From Bacteroidia bacterium (GTDB lineage Bacteria > Bacteroidota > Bacteroidia > Bacteroidales > Azobacteroidaceae): a stretch of DNA of 9,017 bases. A program made the translations under genes and the position numbers. Of this stretch, positions 1 through 6,224 are shown piece after piece (within the stretch, counting starts at the first letter, position 1; the number at the start of each line of letters is the position of its first letter). Under the pieces are notes generated by a model. The model saw only the letters and a program-made list of their open reading frames with translations, had not been told where the DNA came from and ran no database searches. The stretch is from contig BNWW01000070.1 of NCBI GenBank assembly GCA_025999115.1, positions 1 to 9,017 on the forward strand. Reading direction: 5' to 3'.

Positions 1-188
1 CCGCTGATAAGTCCGCTAATGGTAGCCGTTTCGTCTGCGGCTACCGTTACGCTCAATGTCCCTGCGTTTGACAGAGGCGTTGTCCAGTTCTGCCCGTTAG
101 TGAGGGGCAAGTCGAGCGCGTGTGCGCCGGTTGTCAGTGCGAACAACATTATCAATGCCGTTATCGCTTGTTTTGTAAAGTTCTTCAT
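1..188 (-). CDS. Secreted protein of unknown function, N-terminal part only (runs off the left edge)
   Basis: The reading frame starts with ATG at 186-188 on the minus strand and stays open to position 1, giving about 62 residues. It begins MKNFTKQAITALIMLFALTT, with a short basic start and a hydrophobic core, and then GAHA followed by LDLPL. This is a standard Sec signal peptide with likely cleavage after AHA. The mature start is rich in Thr, Ser, Asn and Val (for example GQNWTTPLSNAGT and then TVAADETATISG), a composition usual for beta-rich surface or exported proteins of Bacteroidota. No domain can be named from this fragment. A terminator at 217-259 separates it from the ATPase gene upstream, so it probably has its own promoter in the AT-rich 189-216 stretch, although no clear TAnnTTTG box is visible there. 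Confidence 0.7.
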   Translation of the reverse strand, partial: MKNFTKQAITALIMLFALTTGAHALDLPLTNGQNWTTPLSNAGTLSVTVAADETATISGLIS

Positions 189-216
189 ATTGAATATTTT
201 TAATAAATTTTTGCAT

Positions 217-259
217 AAAAAAAGCGCGTAAACCTTTTGAATGACTGGTTTACACGCTT
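217..259 (-). terminator. Rho-independent terminator of the DUF4143 ATPase gene
   Basis: Arms 222-234 and 247-259 pair over 13 bp around a 12-nt loop. Read as minus-strand RNA, the single mismatch becomes a G-U pair, so the stem is complete. The stem runs straight into a T tract (A tract at 217-223 on the plus strand). On the plus strand the same position is a C-A mismatch and no T run follows. This makes it a minus-strand terminator, placed 19 nt past the stop codon of the ATPase gene. Confidence 0.8.
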
Positions 260-277
260 AAAAACAACTTTAATATC

Positions 278-1435
278 TTAATACCTTACATTTCTGAAAT
301 TCACAATGCCGTTTTCCTGAATATCAATATCGGAATTGCCGTCATAAATAACCTGTGTGGAAACAAGCGTATCGCCCAATAGCGTTTTCAGATATTTCAG
401 GTTGTTGAGAAAATCGCCGTGAAATGCTGTTGCCGATTTTATTTCAAAGGCGCGGCAGGTTGCGCCGAAGTCCTGCACAATGTCGATTTCGCGCTGCGAT
501 TTGTCGCGGTAAAACAGCAGATTGTTGTCTTTGCCTGCATTGTAGCGATTTTTCAGAAATTCGAGAACGACATAATTTTCAAACAGCATTCCGCGCAGCG
601 GGTGCGTTTCCAAATGGCTTTCGTTTTCAATGCCAAGCAGGAAACACGCCAAAGCCGTATCATAAAAATAGATTTTCGGCGTTTTTATCAGCCGTTTGCC
701 CACATTTTTATAAAAGGGCTGCAAGCGAAAAACCACATAAGACGCTTCGAGCACGCTCAACCACTCCATAATGGTAATGTGGGAAACACCGATTTCATTC
801 GACAAATTCGTAGAATTAAATTCCGAACCGATACGCCCCGCACACATTTTCATAAAGATTTGAAATTTGCTCATATCTTTCACATTTATCAATCGGCGCA
901 CATCCCGTTCCACATACAGGTTGTAATACTGCCGCATTGCATCGCCCACCGGAATATTTTTTGCCCACACGGCAGGGTAGCCGCCTTTGAACAGCAATGT
1001 TAAAGTAGGCGTTTGTGCCTTTTCGCCCAATTCGTGCAGCGAAAAAGGCAGCAAAACCAGCATTGCCGCCCTGCCCGCCAGCGATTCGGTTACTTTTTCC
1101 ATCAGCGAAAAATTATTGCTGCCTGTAACGATAAAATTACTCTCGGGCAATTCGTCTGCCACAATGCGCAGAGACTCAAAAATTTCGGGGTAATATTGCG
1201 CCTCGTCAATCAGCAGTCCTCCCGCGTATTTCTTCAAAAATTCTTCGGGGTTTGCTTCTATCATTTGCCTGTCGGCTGCCCGCATCATATCAATGGAATG
1301 ATAATCGGAAAACAGGTTTTTGCACAGAGTAGTTTTACCCGATTGGCGCGGTCCCGTTACTACAATAACAGGAAAATACTGTTTCAAGCGCATTATCTCC
1401 GCATTTAACTCTCTAATTACAATTGATTTATTCAT
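278..1435 (-). CDS. AAA-type ATPase with C-terminal DUF4143 / nuclease-like domain
   Basis: This is a 385-residue member of the widespread prokaryotic AAA_14/DUF4143 ATPase family. Visible in order: Walker A GPRQSGKT (28-35), Walker B LLIDEAQ (74-80), a sensor-1-like TGSNN (104-108) and an ESLAGR motif (117-122). A conserved ERDVR follows at 176-180, with a predicted winged-helix segment at roughly 205-245. The C-terminal part resembles a PD-(D/E)XK fold: FENY around 285, REIDIV at 315-320 and FEIKSA at 330-335 would supply E, D and E-x-K. The biological role of these proteins is largely unknown; many occur in accessory regions. I chose the ATG at 1433-1435 over an in-frame ATG at 1504, because a good promoter lies inside the 69-nt extension and would be coding if the longer start were used. 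The gene is monocistronic, between its promoter and the terminator at 217-259. Confidence 0.88.
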   Translation of the reverse strand: MNKSIVIRELNAEIMRLKQYFPVIVVTGPRQSGKTTLCKNLFSDYHSIDMMRAADRQMIEANPEEFLKKYAGGLLIDEAQYYPEIFESLRIVADELPESNFIVTGSNNFSLMEKVTESLAGRAAMLVLLPFSLHELGEKAQTPTLTLLFKGGYPAVWAKNIPVGDAMRQYYNLYVERDVRRLINVKDMSKFQIFMKMCAGRIGSEFNSTNLSNEIGVSHITIMEWLSVLEASYVVFRLQPFYKNVGKRLIKTPKIYFYDTALACFLLGIENESHLETHPLRGMLFENYVVLEFLKNRYNAGKDNNLLFYRDKSQREIDIVQDFGATCRAFEIKSATAFHGDFLNNLKYLKTLLGDTLVSTQVIYDGNSDIDIQENGIVNFRNVRY

Positions 1436-1474
1436 GTATTGGACAATTTGGAAGTTCGACTTACAATCTGTCCG

Positions 1475-1505
1475 CAAAGATAATTCATTTTTATATCCGC
1501 GCAAA
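1475..1505 (-). promoter_or_regulatory. Bacteroidota-type promoter of the ATPase gene
   Basis: On the minus strand a TTTG (plus positions 1502-1505) is followed by a 19-nt spacer and then TATCTTTG (1475-1482). This matches the known Bacteroides primary-sigma consensus TTTG-N19/21-TAnnTTTG. Transcription would begin about 30 nt before the ATG at 1435. Confidence 0.75.
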
Positions 1506-1550
1506 ATTTTTTAATCGTGTAAACCAATATGTCAAAGAACGCTTATTCTC

Positions 1551-1645
1551 AATTACGAATTTCAAATCACGAAACCACATTCGGCGTAGCCAATTACAAG
1601 CGTGTTTTCCAATTCGTAATTTGTAATTTTTAATTCGTAATTAAC
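1551..1645. repeat. Degenerate heptamer repeat block (AATTACG / AATTCGT), inverted halves
   Basis: On the plus strand 1611-1645 reads as five consecutive 7-mers: AATTCGT, AATTTGT, AATTTTT, AATTCGT, AATTAAC. At 1551-1571 the reverse-complement type runs as AATTACG, AATTTCA, AATCACG, with another AATTACA at 1592-1598. The two halves are therefore inverted and could fold into an AT-rich hairpin. The right half overlaps the end of the TapB-like gene: its last four residues and stop codon (1630-1644) are repeat sequence. The block fills most of the gap between that gene and the ATPase promoter and might end transcription of the former. Confidence 0.65.
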
Positions 1646-2592
1646 TCCGTACTGCTCATCAACTTCCCTTTTTTGTCAATGGTTTCGGTCTTTACCGCGC
1701 CGACGCCTTTGGCATAGTAAGTTATAGTTGTACCTTCGGTTTTAATGCCCAAAGCGGACGATTTTACCTTTTGCGATACTTTGTAGCATTTGAATGTTCC
1801 GGCTTCGACGCTTACGCTTTCTTCCGACAGCACTTTGCCTTCGGTCAGCTGCGCAGTGCAGGTTATAAAGCCGATTTTCACTTTCGCTTCCGCGTTGGGC
1901 AGCGTTTGACCTACTTTGAAACTTGTCGGCAATTTCATTGCCGTACCCGAAACCTGTACGCCTTCCAGTCCGGGCACTGCGCCGAACATTCCTTTCATAT
2001 CGAGGTACATGGTGCCGCCGGTTATCACTACGCGGTAGTTCAGCACGAGCGGGTTGTCCTTGTCGGCGGGATTGCCCTTTGCGTCGAGTATTTCGCTTTG
2101 GTACTCAATGGCAAAAGCGCTTTTGTTTCCGGTAATGGCGGTAATCGTGTTGCGTGTCTGCGAGGTGGTTTTGCCCTTGTCGTCTTTCGTGGCAACGACT
2201 TGCACCTGCCCTTTTTTCATACCGAAGAAAGCGTATTCGCTTTCGCCCGGCGTATAGGGCGTGGCGGCTACTTGCGGGATTTCCACATTGGCGACGACTG
2301 CAATCGTTGTGTCAATCTCAATAGTTTGCAGCGTACTGTCGAGGCGATTAAGCGATTTTTCGAGGTTGCTTTTGCTTTTTTTCGCTTCGCTGTCAGTCTG
2401 TTCCTTTTCGTCCAAGGCTTTATCAATTGCCTTGGCGGTTTCGTCTTCCGCTTTTTTCTCCACTTTTTTGGTTACGGCTTTTTCCACGCCGCGTTGTGCG
2501 GCTCGTTTGAGTACACCGCCAAGTTGCGCCTGCATCGTGCCGCACGAAAGAAGCAGCGCAAGAGGAATGAATAATAATTTTATTGTTCTCAT
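1630..2592 (-). CDS. Secreted or lipid-anchored TapB / DUF3108-like protein
   Basis: A 320-residue exported protein. The first 23 residues form a signal peptide, MRTIKLLFIPLALLLSCGTM followed by QAQ. It offers both a lipobox-like LLSC (Cys17) and a signal-peptidase-I site after the Gln-Ala-Gln, so a lipoprotein or a soluble periplasmic protein are both possible. Residues 25-90 are rich in Lys, Glu and Ala and should be helical or coiled coil. From about 115 to 315 the pattern is beta-rich. It includes AGTFKCYKVS at 264-273, TYYAKGVGAVKTE at 291-303 and the final KKGKLMSSTEL, which I recognise as the signature of the TapB family (DUF3108-like fold) common in Bacteroidota. No catalytic function is known. 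The C-terminal LITN is encoded by a repeat (1611-1645), suggesting the natural end was altered. It is transcribed divergently from the TPR sensor kinase and shares its control region. Confidence 0.75.
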   Translation of the reverse strand: MRTIKLLFIPLALLLSCGTMQAQLGGVLKRAAQRGVEKAVTKKVEKKAEDETAKAIDKALDEKEQTDSEAKKSKSNLEKSLNRLDSTLQTIEIDTTIAVVANVEIPQVAATPYTPGESEYAFFGMKKGQVQVVATKDDKGKTTSQTRNTITAITGNKSAFAIEYQSEILDAKGNPADKDNPLVLNYRVVITGGTMYLDMKGMFGAVPGLEGVQVSGTAMKLPTSFKVGQTLPNAEAKVKIGFITCTAQLTEGKVLSEESVSVEAGTFKCYKVSQKVKSSALGIKTEGTTITYYAKGVGAVKTETIDKKGKLMSSTELITN

Positions 2593-2627
2593 TTTTTGTT
2601 ATTTAATTTAAAAAAAGTTTGAGGCAA

Positions 2628-2635
2628 CAAAGTTC
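2628..2635 (-). promoter_or_regulatory. Candidate -7 box of the TapB-like gene
   Basis: On the minus strand this reads GAACTTTG, one base from the TAnnTTTG consensus. It lies about 35 nt before the start codon. No TTTG sits at the usual upstream spacing; the left 18-bp dyad (2657-2674) occupies that place, with its centre 30 bp from the box. This would fit an activator-dependent promoter. Confidence 0.4.
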
Positions 2636-2656
2636 GGAAACGAAAAACTACTATAT

Positions 2657-2712
2657 TACCCCCAATTGAGGGTATTTACAAATAGTTATAAAAATACCCT
2701 CAATTGGGGGTA
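2657..2712. promoter_or_regulatory. Paired 18-bp dyad operators forming a perfect 21-bp inverted repeat
   Basis: Positions 2657-2677 and 2692-2712 are exact reverse complements (21 bp) separated by 14 nt. Each arm contains a near-perfect dyad of its own: TACCCCCAATTGAGGGTA at 2657-2674 and its reverse complement at 2695-2712. The site can therefore be seen as two identical operators with centres 38 bp apart. The half-site TACCC resembles the TACYYMT heptamer known for NarL-type response regulators. No T run follows on either strand, and it lies between divergent genes, so a terminator is unlikely. The obvious candidate binder is the LuxR/NarL-type regulator whose DNA-binding end remains at 3870-4160. 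Confidence 0.7.
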
Positions 2713-2735
2713 TGGACGGAACCGGAAAAATGCGT

Positions 2736-2743
2736 TACCTTTA
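2736..2743 (+). promoter_or_regulatory. Candidate -7 box of the TPR sensor kinase gene
   Basis: TACCTTTA at 2736-2743 differs from TAnnTTTG only in the last base and lies 36 nt before the ATG at 2780. No TTTG is correctly spaced upstream. Instead the right dyad (2695-2712) is centred about 32 bp upstream of the box, mirroring the arrangement on the other strand. Confidence 0.45.
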
Positions 2744-2779
2744 TAAGCACAAAATGCAGGAAACTAAAGATGATTATAC

Positions 2780-3154
2780 ATGAAGGATATGAAACAGTCA
2801 AGTCAAATATTATTTGCAGTTGCGTTGCTTCTCGCTACTGCCTGCAATAAGCCCGAACACAGGCAGGCAAGCGAATATGTTGATCACCGTAGCCACGATG
2901 TAGATTCGCTCGAACAGGTCTTGGCGACTAATCCGCCGGAAGGTGAAGATTTATTGCAGGTATATTTCAGTCTTGCAAGCGGGTATGTTGAAATAAACAA
3001 TGAAAAGGCAAGATTGTATGCAAGACATGGAATTACTCTTGCCGACAGTCTGAAACAGCCGGAAAAGTCATCCACACTGTATCTTTACATGGGAAATACT
3101 TATTACGATATTAACCGGTACGACAGTGCGATGATATATGATGATATATTATGA
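2780..3154 (+). pseudogene. TPR sensor histidine kinase, 5' fragment (lipoprotein signal and first TPRs)
   Basis: These are the first 124 codons of what should be a periplasmic-sensing TPR histidine kinase. The N terminus MKDMKQSSQILFAVALLLAT ends in a lipobox-like ATAC with Cys22, as in many Bacteroidota TPR kinases. Residues 55-120 hold tetratricopeptide-like helices, for example LYLYMGNTYYDINRYDSAM at 100-118. The frame breaks after Tyr120. A perfect 10-bp duplication (3130-3149) shifts it, adding DDIL before a stop. Removing one copy restores a proper TPR helix (YDSAMIYYENALKAV) that continues into the next fragment. It is the first gene right of the dyad operators. Confidence 0.8.
3130..3149 (+). 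repeat. Perfect 10-bp tandem duplication causing the frameshift
   Basis: GATGATATAT occurs twice without a gap at 3130-3139 and 3140-3149. The reading frame before it continues in the +1-shifted frame after it only if one copy is removed. This is the direct cause of the break in the TPR kinase gene. Such short direct duplications typically arise by replication slippage and can revert. Confidence 0.85.
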
Positions 3155-3584
3155 AAACGCACTGAAAGCAGTCGGGCAGATGGAGAAATCATCAGGGAAA
3201 TATACGGAAAAGCAGACCGATGGCAGATATTCGTCAATCTTCAGCGCTATCGGTAATTTCTATAATATACAGGGTGATTTCCATAAGGCAATGAATTATT
3301 ATTCAAAGGCGTTGAAACTTTTTGAAAAACACGGATGGACACTGGCGGCGGCCAATGCTTATTACAACATCGGGGAATTGTATTTAAGCATGGAAAACTA
3401 TGGACAGGCGGAAATCAATTATAACCGGACACACGCGCTTGCCGCCGAAGAAAACGATTCGTTTATCCGGAACCGGGTAACTTCATTCGGCGGCATTATA
3501 AACATTGATTCAAAAACAGGCGAAGGAACGGAAATCAATATTGAGTTCAGAGTTGAGAAGGGAGAGTTGAGAGTGAAAAATTAA
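3138..3584 (+). pseudogene. TPR sensor histidine kinase, 3' fragment with kinase core deleted
   Basis: This open frame of 148 codons carries on the TPR domain with two clear repeats, about residues 31-66 (YSSIFSAIGNFYNIQGDFHK onward) and 69-107. At residue 108-110 (near nt 3459-3467) it passes without a break into IRNRVTSFGGIINIDSKTGE and GTEINIEF. That is the last part of a histidine-kinase HATPase domain (the G2 box and final strand). The membrane helix or coiled coil, the phospho-accepting His region, the N box and the DxGxG G1 box are all absent. An internal in-frame deletion of several hundred codons, judged from the usual family size, is the simplest reading, and the product cannot be an active kinase. 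The final residues VEKGELRVKN are written by a heptamer repeat array (3543-3584). Confidence 0.8.
3543..3584 (+). repeat. Heptamer tandem array (GAGTTGA type) at the end of the kinase fragment
   Basis: The sequence divides exactly into 7-mers: GAGTTCA, GAGTTGA, GAAGGGA, GAGTTGA, GAGTGAA, AAATTAA. The stop codon at 3582-3584 is in the last unit, so the array supplies the C terminus of the frame. It ends 12 nt before the start of the four-helix IVS gene. It has the same 7-bp period and the same position over a stop codon as the block at 1611-1645. Confidence 0.75.
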
Positions 3585-3596
3585 TTTAAGATATTT

Positions 3597-3818
3597 ATGA
3601 AGAGTATAGTGGGACATAAGGCGTATGCGTTTGCTATGAGAATAATAAAGGCATACAAATATTTGAGTCAGGAACAAAGAGAATTTATCCTGTCTAAACA
3701 GGTTTTGCGTAGCGGCACGGCAATCGGTGCGCTGACAAAGGAGGCTGAACATGCTCAATCAAAAGCCGATTTTATCAATAAAATGAATGTCGCCTTAAAA
3801 GAAGCCAACGAAACCTAA
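3597..3818 (+). pseudogene. Four-helix bundle protein, 23S rRNA IVS family, truncated by a stop codon
   Basis: The 73 residues match the standalone Bacteroidota branch of the 23S rRNA intervening-sequence protein family (PF05635 / TIGR02436). The motif KQVLRSGTAIGALTKEAEHA (35-54) followed by QSKADFINKMNVALKEANET is the family core. Members usually have about 115-125 residues. Here TAA at 3816-3818 stands in the middle of the conserved helix: reading through gives ANET-stop-YWLMLLKDSEYIDD, where the family normally has a residue between ET and YW. A single-base nonsense change (for example from CAA or TTA) explains this. After DDKT (about 3865) IVS similarity stops and the frame becomes the end of a response regulator. 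The cellular role is unclear; relatives are encoded inside 23S rRNA insertions in some bacteria. The gene lies where a kinase and its regulator would normally adjoin. Confidence 0.78.
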
Positions 3819-3827
3819 TATTGGCTC

Positions 3828-4160
3828 ATGCTTCTGAAAGATAGCGAATACATTGATGATAAAACATTGCCGGAAGAAATCGTTGAGGGTATCCGTGCGG
3901 TAGCCTCCGGCAAGCGATTTCTATGCGAAGAAGTCGATATACTGCTGAAAAAGGAAAAATCAAACAATATCGTACTGACCCGCCGTGAACACGAACTGCT
4001 TAAACTGATAACACAGGGACTTACAAGTACAGAGATAGCCGGCAAGGTATGCCTCGGTTACGAAACAGTACGCAGTTACCGTAAAAACCTTCATATAAAA
4101 CTTGGCGCACACAATATCGTCGAACTGACACGGATAGCGTTGGACAGGAAATTGGTGTGA
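3828..4160 (+). pseudogene. LuxR/NarL-type response regulator, C-terminal DNA-binding end fused to IVS remnant
   Basis: This 110-codon frame is a hybrid. Residues 1-13 (MLLKDSEYIDDKT) belong to the IVS protein upstream, in the same frame as 3597-3818. From about residue 14, PEEIVEGIRAVASGKRFL is the last helix of a receiver domain and the linker of a NarL-type regulator. VLTRREHELLKLITQGLTST onward (49-110) is a complete GerE/LuxR helix-turn-helix, including VRSYRKNLHIKLGAHN. The receiver domain with its phospho-accepting Asp is missing. If translated from 3828 the product could still bind DNA, because isolated LuxR-type HTH domains often do. No Shine-Dalgarno or promoter is evident for this start. 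The likely original partner was the TPR kinase, and the likely targets are the dyads at 2657-2712. Confidence 0.8.
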
Positions 4161-4198
4161 AAAACGGTTGTTTTAGGAGCTAACAAAGAAATTTTTCG

Positions 4199-4206
4199 TA
4201 CCTTTG
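4199..4206 (+). promoter_or_regulatory. -7 box of the trxB-galE-AI-2E operon
   Basis: TACCTTTG is a perfect TAnnTTTG match 20 nt before the trxB ATG. No TTTG occurs at the 19-21 nt spacing upstream, so only half the consensus is present. Confidence 0.6.
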
Positions 4207-4226
4207 CAAGTTCAATCAACAAAACA

Positions 4227-5165
4227 ATGGAAATATACAAATGTTTAATTATCGGTTCCGGCCCCGCCGGCTACACCGCCGCGATTTATACCGCTCGCGC
4301 TAATTTGAAACCCGTTTTGTACGAAGGCATCCAGCCCGGCGGACAATTGACGATTACTACCGAAGTGGAAAATTTTCCCGGCTATCCCAATGGCGTAAGC
4401 GGCCCCCAAATGATGGAAGAGTTGAAACAACAAGCGCAAAAATTCGGAACGGATGTTCGCCCGGGCATCATTACCGCCTGCGATTTATCGAAAAAGCCGT
4501 TTCATTTTACGATCGACGGACAAAAAGACTTGAAAGCCGATACCGTAATCATCAGCACCGGCGCTTCCGCCAAATACTTGGGCATTCCCGGTGAAGTGAA
4601 ATACAATGGTAAAGGCGTTTCGGCCTGCGCCACCTGCGACGGATTTTTCTACCGTAAAAAACCGGTGGCGATTGTCGGTGGCGGCGATTCGGCTTGCGAA
4701 GAAGCGCTGTATTTAGCCGGTTTGGCCTCCAAAGTCTATCTGATTGTGCGAAAAGATCATTTGCGGGCTTCCCAAATCATGCAAGACCGCGTGTTGAACC
4801 ATCCGAAAATCGAAGTCCTTTTTAATACAAATACCTTAGGTTTATTCGGCGAAGAATTTGTAGAAGGCGCTCATTTACTACGTTTTAAAGGCGAGCCGAA
4901 CGAAGAAAAATTCGACATCGCCATCGACGGTTTTTTCTTGGCAATCGGTCATAAACCCAATTCGGATGTTTTCAAACATTTTCTTGCGGTGGATGCTAAC
5001 GGTTACATCAAAACGCAATGGGGAACTGCCAAAACATCGATTCCGGGCGTTTTTGCCGCCGGCGATGTGGCCGACCCGCGTTATCAACAAGCCGTAGTGG
5101 CTGCTGCAATGGGTTGTATTGCGGCTAAAGAAGTAGAAAATTATTTGAATAATATTGAAATTTAA
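4227..5165 (+). CDS. trxB: Thioredoxin-disulfide reductase
   Basis: A full-length 312-residue low-molecular-weight thioredoxin reductase. It is a cytoplasmic FAD enzyme that passes electrons from NADPH to thioredoxin. The FAD-binding GSGPAGYTAAIYTARA starts at 10 and PGGQ lies at 37-40. The redox-active CATCDG has its cysteines at 134 and 137. The NADPH-binding GGGDSACEEA is at 151-160 and HLRAS at 178-182. The closing GVFAAGDVADPRYQQAVVAA at 274-293 contacts FAD. All key residues are present. The ATG follows a TACCTTTG box by 20 nt. It is the first gene of a probable operon, 13 nt before galE. The reductase, epimerase and membrane protein have no obvious shared pathway. Confidence 0.96.
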   Translation: MEIYKCLIIGSGPAGYTAAIYTARANLKPVLYEGIQPGGQLTITTEVENFPGYPNGVSGPQMMEELKQQAQKFGTDVRPGIITACDLSKKPFHFTIDGQKDLKADTVIISTGASAKYLGIPGEVKYNGKGVSACATCDGFFYRKKPVAIVGGGDSACEEALYLAGLASKVYLIVRKDHLRASQIMQDRVLNHPKIEVLFNTNTLGLFGEEFVEGAHLLRFKGEPNEEKFDIAIDGFFLAIGHKPNSDVFKHFLAVDANGYIKTQWGTAKTSIPGVFAAGDVADPRYQQAVVAAAMGCIAAKEVENYLNNIEI

Positions 5166-5178
5166 TAATCGAATAGAA

Positions 5179-6219
5179 ATGAAAGGAAAAATTTTAGTAA
5201 CAGGTGGAGCCGGATATATCGGTTCGCATACCACAGTCGAATTGCAAAATGCAGGTTATGAAGTAGTTATTGTTGATAATCTCTCCAATTCCAACGCAGA
5301 AGTGATGGATGGTATCGAACGCATTACCGGCATCCGTCCGGCTTTTGAACAAGTCGATTGTATCGATTTCGCAGCTTTGAAAGCCGTTTTTGACAAATAT
5401 CGCGGAATCAAAGGGATTATCCATTTTGCAGCAAGCAAAGCTGTGGGCGAATCGGTGCATAAACCGCTATTATATTATAGGAATAATATTGTATCTCTGC
5501 TCAATCTTTTGGAATTGATGCCCGAATATAAGGTTGAAGGAATCGTATTTTCCTCTTCCTGCACGGTTTATGGACAACCTACGGACGATCATCTTCCCGT
5601 CGATGAAACCGCTCCCATCCAACCGGCCTTGTCGCCCTACGGCAATACCAAACAAATCGACGAAGAAATTATCCGCGACACCATTCACGCCGGCCTTCCT
5701 TTTAAAAGCATCGTCTTGCGCTATTTCAATCCGATCGGTGCGCATCGAACGGCCGAAATCGGTGAATTGCCCAACGGCGTTCCTCAAAATCTGGTGCCGT
5801 TCCTCACACAAGCGGCTATTGGCATCCGTCCCGAACTTTCGGTTTTCGGCAACGATTACAATACACCCGACGGTTCATGCATCCGCGATTACATTCATGT
5901 GGTTGATTTGGCTAAGGCGCACGTCATCGCTATCGAACGAATGTTGGAAAACAAATCCGACGAAAAATTGGAATATTTCAATTTGGGAACCGGCAACGGA
6001 GTATCGGTTTTAGGCCTGATTCAAGCATTTGAAAAAACGACCGGCGTAAAAGTTCCCCATAAAATCGTCGGCCGGCGCGAAGGCGACATCGAACAAATTT
6101 GGGCGAATCCGCGTTACGCCAACGAAGTATTGGGCTGGACGGCCGCTGAAACCATCGAAGACACCGTTCAATCGGCTTGGAATTGGCAATTGAAACTCCG
6201 TGAACGCGGAATTATGTAA
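5179..6219 (+). CDS. galE: UDP-glucose 4-epimerase
   Basis: A 346-residue cytoplasmic enzyme of the extended short-chain dehydrogenase family. It interconverts UDP-glucose and UDP-galactose (Leloir pathway; supplies sugars for surface glycans). It shows the NAD-binding TGGAGYIGSH (8-17) and SSSCTVYG (125-132). The catalytic set is Ser127, Tyr154 and Lys158 in SPYGNTK. The GalE hallmarks RYFNPIGAH (181-189) and DYIHVVDLAKAHV are also present. The usual SSSATVYG has Ala where this protein has Cys128. I start at the ATG at 5179; an in-frame ATG at 5155 would add eight residues and overlap trxB by 11 nt, and typical GalE proteins begin just before the ILVTGGAGYIG strand. It sits 13 nt after trxB and 5 nt before the AI-2E gene. 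Confidence 0.95.
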   Translation: MKGKILVTGGAGYIGSHTTVELQNAGYEVVIVDNLSNSNAEVMDGIERITGIRPAFEQVDCIDFAALKAVFDKYRGIKGIIHFAASKAVGESVHKPLLYYRNNIVSLLNLLELMPEYKVEGIVFSSSCTVYGQPTDDHLPVDETAPIQPALSPYGNTKQIDEEIIRDTIHAGLPFKSIVLRYFNPIGAHRTAEIGELPNGVPQNLVPFLTQAAIGIRPELSVFGNDYNTPDGSCIRDYIHVVDLAKAHVIAIERMLENKSDEKLEYFNLGTGNGVSVLGLIQAFEKTTGVKVPHKIVGRREGDIEQIWANPRYANEVLGWTAAETIEDTVQSAWNWQLKLRERGIM

Positions 6220-6224
6220 TCCTT

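Noticed and set aside
419..1003. Long open frame antisense to the ATPase, and similar antisense frames over the TapB-like gene (1771-2574)
   Set aside because: Both are mirror images of well-supported genes and show no domain motifs or start signals.
1436..1504. Longer start (1504) for the ATPase
   Set aside because: The extension contains the TTTG-N19-TATCTTTG promoter and adds residues that do not belong to the family's usual N terminus.
2657..2712. The 21-bp inverted repeat as a bidirectional terminator
   Set aside because: The flanking genes diverge from it, so no transcript should end here, and no T run follows on either strand.
3597..3818. Four-helix IVS protein as the DGR accessory protein Avd
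   Set aside because: Avd shares the fold, but this sequence has the core of the standalone IVS branch (KQVLRSGTAIGALTKEAEHA), lies 4 kb from the RT stub and is embedded in a two-component locus.
5155..5178. Start of galE at 5155
   Set aside because: It would overlap trxB and add MKFNNRIE ahead of the standard MKGKILVTGG start.
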